A stretch of DNA of 42,101 nucleotides from DASWIG01 sp036397835 (lineage in GTDB: Bacteria; Acidobacteriota; Thermoanaerobaculia; Multivoradales; J023), in contig DASWIG010000439.1 of the NCBI GenBank assembly GCA_036397835.1, forward strand, positions 1-42,101. The letters run 5' to 3'. Below the pieces are notes generated by a model that saw only the letters and a list, made by a program, of their open reading frames with translations, was not told where the DNA came from and searched no databases. Of the stretch, positions 12,010 to 19,322 are shown piece after piece (the stretch's first letter is position 1; each line of letters opens with the position of its first letter). The position numbers and the translations under genes were made by a program.

Positions 12010-12861
12010 ATGAGCTCACGAGCACCGTTTTGCTCCACCCGCGCCGCCGCGCTTTCGCTCCTTGTGACCGTCCTCACCGCCGGCACCGCCGGCGCCCTGG
12101 ACCTCAACGGTTTCCTACCCGCCCGGGGCCACGGCGCCGTGGCGTTCGCCTATACCGGGGAAAGCTATGACGAGTTCTGGGCGGGAACCATGAAGGTCTT
12201 CGTCCCCGACGTGGGCGAAGTGACCACAGACAGCTTCACCACCTGGATGACCTGGGGCTTCACCGACGACCTCGCCCTGGTGCTCAACCTCGCCTACGTC
12301 GACGTCACCTCCGACGGGCTCGCGGGCTTCGAGGACTCGGGTCTGCAGGACGGCGCGGTGCTCGCTAAATACCGCTTCGCCAGTTTCCAGAGGGGCAACG
12401 CCAGCCACAGCTTCCTCGGCGCCGCCGGCCTGCGCACGCCGCTTTCGAGCTACGAGGGCAACGCCCCCGTCTCCCTGGGCGACGACACCACCGACACGCT
12501 CGTGCGTTTCATCTACCACCTCGAGAGCGGACGCTTCTACTACTCGCAGCAGGTGGGCTACGACCTGCGCAGCGACGACGCGCCCGAGGGCATTCCGATC
12601 TACGCCGAGCTGGGCTGGAGCACCGGCCGGGCGACGCTGACTCTTCTCTATTCGCAGTACTTCGCCGACGGCGGCACCGACATCGGCGACCCCGGCTTCA
12701 CCTTTCCCAGCAACAAGGACGAGTACCAGCGCGTGGGCGCCAAGGCGTTCATCCGGCTCGGCGAGCGCTACGGCGTCTCCCTGCTCGGATTCACCACCCT
12801 CGACGGCAGGAACTCGGGCGACGCGACGGGCTTCTCGGCCGGCCTCAGCGTGGACTTCTGA
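12010..12861 (+). CDS. Outer-membrane beta-barrel protein, unidentified
   Basis: This is a 283-aa protein. The ATG at 12010, with GAGGG four bases upstream, starts a signal peptide (MSSRAPFCSTRAAALSLL, cleaved near AGALDL). The mature part shows alternating strands rich in aromatic and small residues ('TTWMTWGFTDDLALVLNLAY', 'GRFYYSQQVGYDLRSDD', 'ATLTLLYSQYFADGG') and ends in Phe ('AGLSVDF'). This is the usual C-terminal signature recognised by the barrel-assembly machinery. The style resembles the MetA/phenol-type or DUF3187-like transporter barrels. No ligand can be deduced. It is convergent with the DUF4388-like gene, with only 21 bases between. Confidence 0.72.
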   Translation: MSSRAPFCSTRAAALSLLVTVLTAGTAGALDLNGFLPARGHGAVAFAYTGESYDEFWAGTMKVFVPDVGEVTTDSFTTWMTWGFTDDLALVLNLAYVDVTSDGLAGFEDSGLQDGAVLAKYRFASFQRGNASHSFLGAAGLRTPLSSYEGNAPVSLGDDTTDTLVRFIYHLESGRFYYSQQVGYDLRSDDAPEGIPIYAELGWSTGRATLTLLYSQYFADGGTDIGDPGFTFPSNKDEYQRVGAKAFIRLGERYGVSLLGFTTLDGRNSGDATGFSAGLSVDF

Positions 12862-12882
12862 GCCCGGCAACCGAGCCGACGT

Positions 12883-14445
12883 TCAGCGGCCGAGGAACGA
12901 ACGCTTCTTGCTCCTCTGCGCCTGCAGCGCCTTGAGGGCCTCGATCGGCCGGCGGTCGGGCGCCATCATCTTGATCGCCCGCTGCAGGTGCTCCTCGGCC
13001 TCGTCGAGCTCGCCGGTCTCGCGGTGGATCTCGCCGGCGTAGTACACGGCGAGACCGAACTTGGGGTCGATGCGCGTCGTCTCCTTGAGCTCGGTGAGCG
13101 AGCTCGCCGCTTCGGCGGTCGGCAGCTCGAGGAATTTGCAGTACGCGAGCTCGGTGCGGTAGATCGAGTTCTGGGGGTCGCAATCGTAGGCGAACTGGAG
13201 CTGCACGAGCGCTTCGCGGTAGCGGCCCGCGTTCATCAGGGCCTTGCCCTTCTTGAACTGGCGCTCGGAGTCGAGCAGGTCCGACTTGATCGCGAAGCGG
13301 TCGGCGTCGGGCGTCTTCTCGCGCTGCGCCCGCAGGTTGGCGCGCCGCTGGATGAGGGCGTTGCGGCGCTCGACGTCGCAGAGCTCGCCGAAAGCCATGC
13401 CGCCCGCCACGAAGAGGTCCTCGGCCTTCTCGCGCAGGCCGGCGAGCTCCGCCGTCTCGAAGCTCCAGGGCGCGAAGCGGCGCGAGAGCTCCAGGAAGCG
13501 CTCCCGGATCGCTTCGAGCGTCGCCGACTCCTCGAGACCGAGCAGCTCGAAGGCGTCCTGCTTGCGGTGCTTGAGGTAGGCCTCGAGCACCTCGTCCTGC
13601 CGCCGCGCCGGATCGGCGGCCGCCGGCGGCGCGGCAGCCGCCGGCGCCTCGGGCTCCTCGAGCTCGCCAGCCGCGGCGGTCAGCAGCGCTTCCGCGGGCA
13701 GCCATTCCTCCGGCACCACGATGCCGAGGATCGCCAGCGAGTAGAGCAGGCGCATGATCTGGTCGAAGGGGATCGTCGTCTCCGCCGCCAGCTCGTCGAT
13801 CCGCTTGCCGCCCGCCAGCAGGCGCGTGAGCTGCCGCTGCTGGTCGGTGAGGTAAATCTCCTTCAAGGTATAGGGCGGCGCCGGGTGGACCAGGAGCCGC
13901 TTGCCCACCAGCGGCCCGACGGCGGCGTTGACCTCCTCGTCGAGGGCGAACTTGGAGATGCCGGTGACCACGAGCTGCGGCGTCCTGACCTTGAGCGGCG
14001 AGCTCACCTTGGGCGCCTCGGCGTGTACCTTGAAGGTGCCGCTGCGCCAGGTGAAGCCGTCGAGGAGCTTCTTGGCCAGGTTCTGCTGCAGGATCTTGTA
14101 GAGCTCGGAGGCGGTGATGAGACCTTCGAGGATCATCGTCTCGCCGAAGGGCAGGCCGAGGCTGATGCTCTTGTTGGTGCAGCGCTGGAAGTCGTCCTCG
14201 GAGAGCAGGCCGCGGCTGACCATGAAGCGCCCCAGCGTCTCGTGCCAGAGGTTCGACCGGCAGTCCACCGGCACGCCCTTCTCGAGCACGATGTCCTTCT
14301 TCATCGGCTTGCGCTCGATCTCGAGCACCACTGAGCGCTCGCCGATCGACAGGGCATGGAGCACCACGGCGAACGGGATCTCGGCGAGATCGCCGTGCCG
14401 GAGCTTGGCGATGGCCTGCAACTGGTCGGGGTTGGGGATCAACAC
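12883..14445 (-). CDS. DUF4388-like / degenerate DnaJ-like / TPR protein
   Basis: This is a 520-aa protein. The start is GTG at 14445, with GGGAGGA six bases upstream. Residues about 15-245 combine a DUF4388-type N-terminus ('GDLAEIPFAVVLHAL', 'IVLEKGVPVDCRSN') with winged-helix-like segments resembling GspE/PilB N-terminal modules ('LGRFMVSRGLLSEDDFQ'). A Pro/Ala linker (255-282) leads to a J-domain-like stretch (297-330). The tripeptide expected to be HPD reads APW (325-327), so Hsp70 stimulation is unlikely. The C-terminus (390-500) has TPRs. There is no signal peptide, so it should be cytoplasmic. Similar architectures are common in myxobacteria and acidobacteria, often near motility or gliding genes, but nothing here fixes its role. 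It is divergent from the AlgJ-like gene. Confidence 0.75.
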   Translation of the reverse strand: MLIPNPDQLQAIAKLRHGDLAEIPFAVVLHALSIGERSVVLEIERKPMKKDIVLEKGVPVDCRSNLWHETLGRFMVSRGLLSEDDFQRCTNKSISLGLPFGETMILEGLITASELYKILQQNLAKKLLDGFTWRSGTFKVHAEAPKVSSPLKVRTPQLVVTGISKFALDEEVNAAVGPLVGKRLLVHPAPPYTLKEIYLTDQQRQLTRLLAGGKRIDELAAETTIPFDQIMRLLYSLAILGIVVPEEWLPAEALLTAAAGELEEPEAPAAAAPPAAADPARRQDEVLEAYLKHRKQDAFELLGLEESATLEAIRERFLELSRRFAPWSFETAELAGLREKAEDLFVAGGMAFGELCDVERRNALIQRRANLRAQREKTPDADRFAIKSDLLDSERQFKKGKALMNAGRYREALVQLQFAYDCDPQNSIYRTELAYCKFLELPTAEAASSLTELKETTRIDPKFGLAVYYAGEIHRETGELDEAEEHLQRAIKMMAPDRRPIEALKALQAQRSKKRSFLGR

Positions 14446-14480
14446 GGCGTTCCTCCCGAAGGCTCGAAGTCTACCCCAAG

Positions 14481-14490
14481 GTATATAGTC
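14481..14490. promoter_or_regulatory. Possible shared -10 region between divergent genes
   Basis: GTATATAGTC lies in the 63-base gap between the divergent starts at 14445 (minus) and 14509 (plus). TATATA reads the same on both strands, is AT-rich in a very GC-rich setting, and is suitably placed for either gene. No good -35 was recognised. Confidence 0.3.
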
Positions 14491-14508
14491 GAGGGAGCCA
14501 GGGCCGCC

Positions 14509-15819
14509 ATGGAACGAGCTCTTCCCGCCAGCGGACGCACCGAAGTCTCCCCTACCCTGGCCCGCGCCTTCGCGGCCTGGGGCCTGCTGCTGCTCGCCGC
14601 CGTCCCCGCGGCGCAGCACCTCCCGTCCCTCGACGCGGGGCCCTTCGGCCCTTTCCTCGCCGACTTCGCCGCCGTCCTGCGTCCCCCCGACGACGGCGGC
14701 CGCCTCTTCTTCGCGGTCAACCGCCGGCTCCAGGCCCGTATGGAAGCGCTCGAGCGCGGGCTCGAGGAGGGCTCGTGGATCCTCGCGCGCACCCAGGGCG
14801 CCGTGCAGTGGCTGCTCGCGGGCCGGGGGGGCGCCGGCAACGAGCAGGTCTACGTCGGGCGCGGCGGCTGGCTCGTCTACCGTCCGGGCTTCGACTACGT
14901 CACCGGGCCGCCGCTGCTGGCGCCGGACGTGCTGGAGCGGCGGCGCCGCGCGGGCCCGAGCTGGAGCGCGGCGCCGGCCTCCGACCCGCGGCCGGCGATC
15001 CTCGACTTCCACCGTCAGCTCGCGGAACGCGGCGTGCGGCTGATCGTGGTGCCGGCGCCGACCAAGCTCATGGTCCACCCCGAGGCCCTGGCGTCGGCCG
15101 GCTCCCGGGGCGCCGGCACGCCGGCGCTCCACAACCCGTCGTTCGCAGAGCTGCGGGCGGCGTTCGAGGACGCGGGCATCCAGGTCTACGACCCGACGGA
15201 GACGCTCCTGCGCTTGCGCGAGCGCGAAGGCGCCTTCTTGCGCACCGACTCGCACTGGAGCCCGGGCGCCGTCGACGCGGTGGCCCGCGAGCTGGCCGAC
15301 CGCGTCCGCCTTCTCGGCCTGCCGTTCGCGGGGCCGGAGGTCGCCTGGCAGCGCCGCGCGGTGGACGTGGAAGGCGTCGGTGACCTGGCGCTCACCCTGC
15401 GCCTGCCCGCGTGGGGAAAGCTCTATCCGCCGGAGCCGGCGCGCCTCGAGCGCGTGGCCGGCCCGGACGGACGGCCGTGGCAGGCCGACCCGCGGGCGGA
15501 GGTCCTCGTCCTCGGCGACAGCTTCACCAACGTCTTCTCCGAGCCCGGGCTCGGCTGGGGACGCGCCGCCGGCCTCGCCGAGCAGCTCGCCTTCCACCTC
15601 GGCCGCGGCGTCGACCGCATCGCGCTCAACGACGACGGCGCCGCGGCGAGCCGCAGGCGGCTCGCCCAGGAGCTGGCGGCCGGGCGTGAGCGCCTGAGGG
15701 GCAAGCGGCTCGTGGTGTGGGAATTCGCCGTCCGCGAGCTGGCCGCCGGCGACTGGCAGACCATCGCGCTGCAGACCGTCGCGCTGCCGCCGATTCCGCC
15801 CGAGGACGTGCAAGAATGA
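14509..15819 (+). CDS. AlgJ/AlgX-like SGNH-fold polysaccharide O-acetyltransferase
   Basis: This is a 436-aa protein. The ATG at 14509 begins a membrane anchor or signal segment (about 20-36, 'FAAWGLLLLAAVPAA'). The fold carries the AlgX/AlgJ hallmarks: 'FHRQLAERGVRLIVVPAPTK' (167-186), the Asp-His pair in RTDSHW (Asp247, His249) and the nucleophile motif GDSF (Ser338). All three presumptive triad residues are present. The family transfers acetyl groups to exopolysaccharide in the periplasm, normally with a membrane-bound O-acyltransferase (MBOAT). No MBOAT is in this window, but the next gene, 39 bases on, encodes a multi-pass membrane protein. The natural substrate cannot be inferred. Confidence 0.83.
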   Translation: MERALPASGRTEVSPTLARAFAAWGLLLLAAVPAAQHLPSLDAGPFGPFLADFAAVLRPPDDGGRLFFAVNRRLQARMEALERGLEEGSWILARTQGAVQWLLAGRGGAGNEQVYVGRGGWLVYRPGFDYVTGPPLLAPDVLERRRRAGPSWSAAPASDPRPAILDFHRQLAERGVRLIVVPAPTKLMVHPEALASAGSRGAGTPALHNPSFAELRAAFEDAGIQVYDPTETLLRLREREGAFLRTDSHWSPGAVDAVARELADRVRLLGLPFAGPEVAWQRRAVDVEGVGDLALTLRLPAWGKLYPPEPARLERVAGPDGRPWQADPRAEVLVLGDSFTNVFSEPGLGWGRAAGLAEQLAFHLGRGVDRIALNDDGAAASRRRLAQELAAGRERLRGKRLVVWEFAVRELAAGDWQTIALQTVALPPIPPEDVQE

Positions 15820-15858
15820 CCGCCGCATGACGACGACGGCAGCTCCGCCGAGGGAAAC

Positions 15859-17280
15859 GTGAAGCTGCGCCGCGAGGGCGACGTCCAACCCGGGATCGCG
15901 TGGGGGCCGTTCACCCTGCGCGTCCCCTTCGTCCACGTGGGGGTCGAATGGCCGGAGCTGGTGCAGGGGCTGGTGGTGGCCGGTGCCACGGGTCTCGCCA
16001 TCGTGCCGCTCTACGTCCACTCCTTCGGCATGACCTGGGAGATGGCGGTGGCGCTCACCATCCTCCAGGGGATGCTGATCAGCGCCGCGCCGATCGTCTT
16101 CGGCGACCCCTTCTGCCCGGGATGGCTCACCCCGGCGCTGCCGCTGGTGCTGCGCGAGGCCCTGCTGCGCTCGGAGATCGGCGAGCGCACCGACTTCGTG
16201 AACGCGGTGGTCCTGCTGGTGGCGGCCGTCTTCGTCTTCTTCGGCGCCAGCGGGCTCGGCCCGCTCTTCCTGCGTCTGGTGCCGCGGGTGATGCAGGCCG
16301 GGATCATCCTCGGCGCCGGCATGAGCGCGCTCTACGGCGAGCTGGTGCCCCGCGGCGGCGAGGCGTCGCGCCTCGAGCAGTACCCGATCTCCATCCTGCT
16401 GGCGGTGGGGGTCTCCCTGCTGCTCCTCTTCTCGCTCCCCGTGGAGCGGCTGAAGGCGCACTGGAGCTGGCTCGCGCGGTTGGCGGCACTGGGCATCGCG
16501 CCGGGCTTCTTCCTGGCGATGGTGGTCGGTCCCTGGGTGGGCGAGGTCAGCTATCAGGGACTCAGAGACCTTTTGTTCGATCCGGCGACCGGCGCCTGGG
16601 CCTTCGGGCTCGGCGACGTCTTCTTCTGGCCCGACTTCGCCGGCCTCTACCAAGGCTACAGCCCGCTCGCCCGCGGCTTTCCCTCCGCCGAGCTCTTCCT
16701 GGCGGCCTTGCCCCTGGCGCTCGCCGCCTACGTGATCGCGATGGGCGACCTGATCACCGGCACCGCCATCCTGGGCCACGCCACGGCGGCGCGGCCCGAC
16801 GAGACGATCCCCTTCGACGAGCGCCGCACCCACTTCACCCTGGGCCTGCGCAACGCCGCCCAGGCGCTGGCGGCCGGCCCCTTCTTCCCCCTCCACGGGC
16901 CGCTGTGGACCGGGGTGATGGTGGTGGTGGCGGAGCGCTACGCCCGCGGCCGCCAGGCCATGGACACGATCTTCGGCGGCATCTTCAGCTATTACGTCTT
17001 TGGCATCCCGGTGCTCTTTTTCTGCCGGCCGGTGCTCGAGGTGCTGCGGCCGGTGCTGCCGGTGGCCTTCTCGCTCACCCTGATCCTCACCGGCTTCGCC
17101 TGCGCCTACGTGGCGCTCTCGATGCTCCACGACCGGGTCGAGCGGGGCGTCGCCGTGGTCATCGGTATGGCGATCATGGCCTTCTCTACGACCGTCGGCG
17201 TTCTCGCCGGGCTGGTGATGACGGTGGCGCTCCTCGGCCGCCAGGCCTGGAAGCCGAGCGCGCCGGAGGCGAGAGAATGA
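15859..17280 (+). CDS. Polytopic membrane permease, NCS2/SLC23-like
   Basis: This is a 473-aa protein starting with GTG at 15859, with GAGGG just upstream. About 12 hydrophobic segments are visible ('GLVVAGATGLAIVPLYV', 'FVNAVVLLVAAVFVFF', 'ISILLAVGVSLLLLFS' and others). The layout and the motifs 'AAPIVFGDPFCPGWLTPALP' and 'GDLITGTAILGHAT' recall nucleobase/xanthine (NCS2) or sulfate (SulP) carriers. I could not match a specific substrate signature. It probably shares a transcript with the AlgJ-like gene (39-base gap). Its last 84 codons plus stop (17026-17280) are repeated at 17971-18225 with about 94.5% nucleotide identity. Confidence 0.65.
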   Translation: MKLRREGDVQPGIAWGPFTLRVPFVHVGVEWPELVQGLVVAGATGLAIVPLYVHSFGMTWEMAVALTILQGMLISAAPIVFGDPFCPGWLTPALPLVLREALLRSEIGERTDFVNAVVLLVAAVFVFFGASGLGPLFLRLVPRVMQAGIILGAGMSALYGELVPRGGEASRLEQYPISILLAVGVSLLLLFSLPVERLKAHWSWLARLAALGIAPGFFLAMVVGPWVGEVSYQGLRDLLFDPATGAWAFGLGDVFFWPDFAGLYQGYSPLARGFPSAELFLAALPLALAAYVIAMGDLITGTAILGHATAARPDETIPFDERRTHFTLGLRNAAQALAAGPFFPLHGPLWTGVMVVVAERYARGRQAMDTIFGGIFSYYVFGIPVLFFCRPVLEVLRPVLPVAFSLTLILTGFACAYVALSMLHDRVERGVAVVIGMAIMAFSTTVGVLAGLVMTVALLGRQAWKPSAPEARE

Positions 17281-17282
17281 CC

Positions 17283-17430
17283 TCCGTCGGCGTGGCAGGC
17301 CGTCGGCGAGGTTCAGCGCCTCCGTCAGCTCCGGATCGCCGTAGCGGATTCGGCCCACCGCTCTGCCGTTGCGGTAGGGCACGGGGCCGCCGGCCTCGTC
17401 CGGGTCGACGGATTCTCCCCGCAATTGCGG
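17283..17430 (-). pseudogene. Possible gene remnant, unrecognised
   Basis: On the minus strand this stretch reads as a coding-like peptide with phrases 'SVDPDEAGGPVPYRNGR' and 'AVGRIRYGDPELTEALNLA'. It has no plausible start or end of its own and runs into the antisense of the permease. It may be a leftover of a larger gene that was lost. I do not recognise the family. The rest of 17281-17441 holds nothing else I can name. Confidence 0.25.
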
Positions 17431-17441
17431 CCAGAGCGGTA

Positions 17442-17955
17442 CAAGCCCTGTACGTCTCCAGTGCAGATCTGCCAAGTGGGGGGACAAGCCTTGTCCCCCA
17501 CTCTGACGAGTTGCGACCTAACCGGAACATGCTCAAAAGCGGTTAAGCGCGAGTCGGCAGAGTAAGGGTGCAAGCGATGTCCCTGACTTCCTGCAAGTGC
17601 GGCTTGACCGGGTACGAGCCTGAACCGGTCAAGCGCCAGATTGCAGAGCAGGGGGACAAGCGATGTCCCCCACTTCCTGCAAGAGCGGCTTGACCGGGTT
17701 TGAGCCTGAACCGGTCAGGCGCGAGCTTGCAGAACAGGGGGACAAGCGATGTCCCTCACTTCCTGCAACTCGCGGAGTAGACGGGCAAGCGATGTCCCTC
17801 TCTCCCTGCAACCGCGGAGGAGGGGGACAAGCGACGTCCCCCGACTGCGGAGACCCACGGAAGAGCCGAAACGGCGATGTCCTCTACTCCTGAGCTCCGC
17901 GGAGGCGGCGAAACGGCGGTGTCGCTCGCTCCCGGCGCGGGCCGGTCCTGGCACC
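17442..17955. repeat. 43/86-bp periodic hairpin array (REP/BIME-like)
   Basis: A motif of the type CAAGCGATGTCC recurs at 17442, 17485, 17571, 17657, 17743, 17786, 17828, 17871 and 17913, that is, at steps of 43 or 86 bases (42 in places). The best units have a short hairpin, such as GGGGGACA-AGCGA-TGTCCCCC (17651-17671). In the 86-bp units this is followed by a second, longer imperfect hairpin (17677-17697 with 17711-17732). Units decay toward both ends. There are no open genes of note inside. It resembles repetitive extragenic palindromes. No REP-associated transposase is in the window. Confidence 0.8.
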
Positions 17956-18225
17956 ATGGGAGGCGCGTCCCGGCCGGTGCTCGAGCTGCTGCGGCCGGTG
18001 CTGCCGGTGGCCTTTTCGCTCACCCTGATCCTCACCGGCTTCGCTTGCGCCTACGCGGCGCTCTCGATGCTCCACGACCGGGTCGAGCGGGGCGTCGCCG
18101 TGGTCATCGGCATGGCGATCATGGTCTACTCTACGACCGTCGGCGTTCTCGCCGGGCTGGCGATGACGGTGGCGCTCCTGGGGCGTCAGGCCTGGAAGCC
18201 GTCCGCGCCGGAGGCGAGGGAATGA
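17956..18225 (+). pseudogene. Truncated duplicate of the permease 3' end
   Basis: Bases 17971-18225 match 17026-17280 without gaps (14 differences in 255 by my count), from a codon boundary to the shared TGA. Similarity stops abruptly on both sides. About half the substitutions are silent (changes seen: V to L, V to A twice, AF to VY). The frame is open from an ATG at 17956, so an 89-aa two- or three-helix membrane peptide could be made, but I saw no convincing ribosome site. It is most simply a remnant of a duplication, directly following the hairpin array. Bases 18226-18407 hold nothing I can support. Confidence 0.7.
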
Positions 18226-18407
18226 AAGCCCCATCGCTCGCGCCTCCGCGGACTTGACGAAGGACTGCCACTTGCTCACAATTCGGACAGCTCGGCCACG
18301 AGGGTCCGCACCCCGCAATTTGACCGGACGACCGGCGTCACCGTCGTAGGGATCCCTTGGGCCGACCGAGCTTGAGGCGGCGGTGAGGCCGTGGTAGCGT
18401 GAGCCTG

Positions 18408-19295
18408 ATGGAACCACCTCGCCTTTCAGCGCCCGCCTCTGCTGCGTCGAGTAGCTCTCGGTCAAGAGCCGCGTCGGTCGACAGCTTGCCCGGCGTCCAT
18501 GAGCGCCTGGCGCGGCCCGAGACCCGGGAGGAGTACTTTTTCGGGGAGTTGAGGCTCAAAGTGCCCGCCAGCCCACCGCACGCCCGCCAGCACCTGCAGC
18601 TCGCCTACGTGCTCAAGGCGCATGTGGCGGAGGGCTATCTGGCGGCGGTGGAGATGCTCACCAGGACCAGCCGCGACACTGATTTCGCGCCCGACGCCAG
18701 CGTCTATCCGGCGGCGCCGGATCCTCAGACGGGGGAGCGCCGGCTCGAAGAGCTCGCCTTCGAGGTCTGCAGCGAGCAGAGTCTCGAAATGCCCAAGGTC
18801 AAGGCGCGCGAGCTGGTCGGCCGCGGTGTACGCCGGGTCTTCTGCATCGTGGTGGGCGGCCTCGGTCAGAAGCGGCGCAAGACCCTCGAGGAGAGCTATG
18901 TACTCGAGTGGTCTCAAGCGACGGGGACGTGGTCGCCGATCGCGAAGGAGTCTCGAATCGAGGATCGCTGCCTGAGTCCGCCGCTGCCGGTCTCGGCGCT
19001 GATCGACGCCACGGCGAGCGACGATGCGGTGGTGCGAGCTCTTCGTGCGCGGGGCCATCGGATCTTCGCGGAGGAACGCGCTGCGGGCTTTGCCGAAGGC
19101 AAGGCTCAAGGACACGCCGAAGGCAAAGCTCAGGGACACGCCGAAGCCCTTGTCTCGGTCATCGAGGCGCGAGGGCTCGCCTTGTCCCCGGACGAGCGCA
19201 GCCGAATCCTCGACTGCCGGGATCCGAGACTCTTGGAGCGCTGGACCCGGCGAGCGCTCACGGTCGGCACGGCATCGGAGCTTTGGCCGGAGTAG
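18408..19295 (+). CDS. Uma2-family (DUF820) PD-(D/E)XK nuclease-like protein with repeat tail
   Basis: This is a 295-aa protein from the ATG at 18408; a GTG three codons earlier is also possible. The Uma2 core shows the expected acidic and lysine positions: 'DFAPDASVYPA', 'ELAFEVCSEQS' and 'KVKARELVGRGVRRVFCI'. Toward the C-terminus is a 24-bp tandem repeat (19092-19115 and 19116-19139) encoding AEGKAQGH twice, then a helical tail. Uma2 proteins are widespread in multi-copy families, and their cellular role is poorly defined. It lies just downstream of the repeat/duplication region. It is convergent with the sulfatase-fold gene; an imperfect hairpin (19281-19310) spans its stop codon. Confidence 0.75.
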   Translation: MEPPRLSAPASAASSSSRSRAASVDSLPGVHERLARPETREEYFFGELRLKVPASPPHARQHLQLAYVLKAHVAEGYLAAVEMLTRTSRDTDFAPDASVYPAAPDPQTGERRLEELAFEVCSEQSLEMPKVKARELVGRGVRRVFCIVVGGLGQKRRKTLEESYVLEWSQATGTWSPIAKESRIEDRCLSPPLPVSALIDATASDDAVVRALRARGHRIFAEERAAGFAEGKAQGHAEGKAQGHAEALVSVIEARGLALSPDERSRILDCRDPRLLERWTRRALTVGTASELWPE

Positions 19296-19322
19296 TCGGC
19301 CTGGCCAAGGAATGACGGGCGG

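Noticed and set aside
14446..17487. Long minus-strand extension of the DUF4388-like gene
   Set aside because: The frame happens to stay open, but it is antisense to the AlgJ-like and permease genes. A GTG with a good ribosome site at 14445 starts the recognisable protein.
17442..17955. CRISPR array
   Set aside because: The repeats have regular spacing but the intervals are themselves related and decayed, the repeat units form nested palindromes, and no cas gene is present.
17442..17955. Integron attC sites
   Set aside because: The hairpins are tandem and regular, with no integrase and no cassette genes between them.
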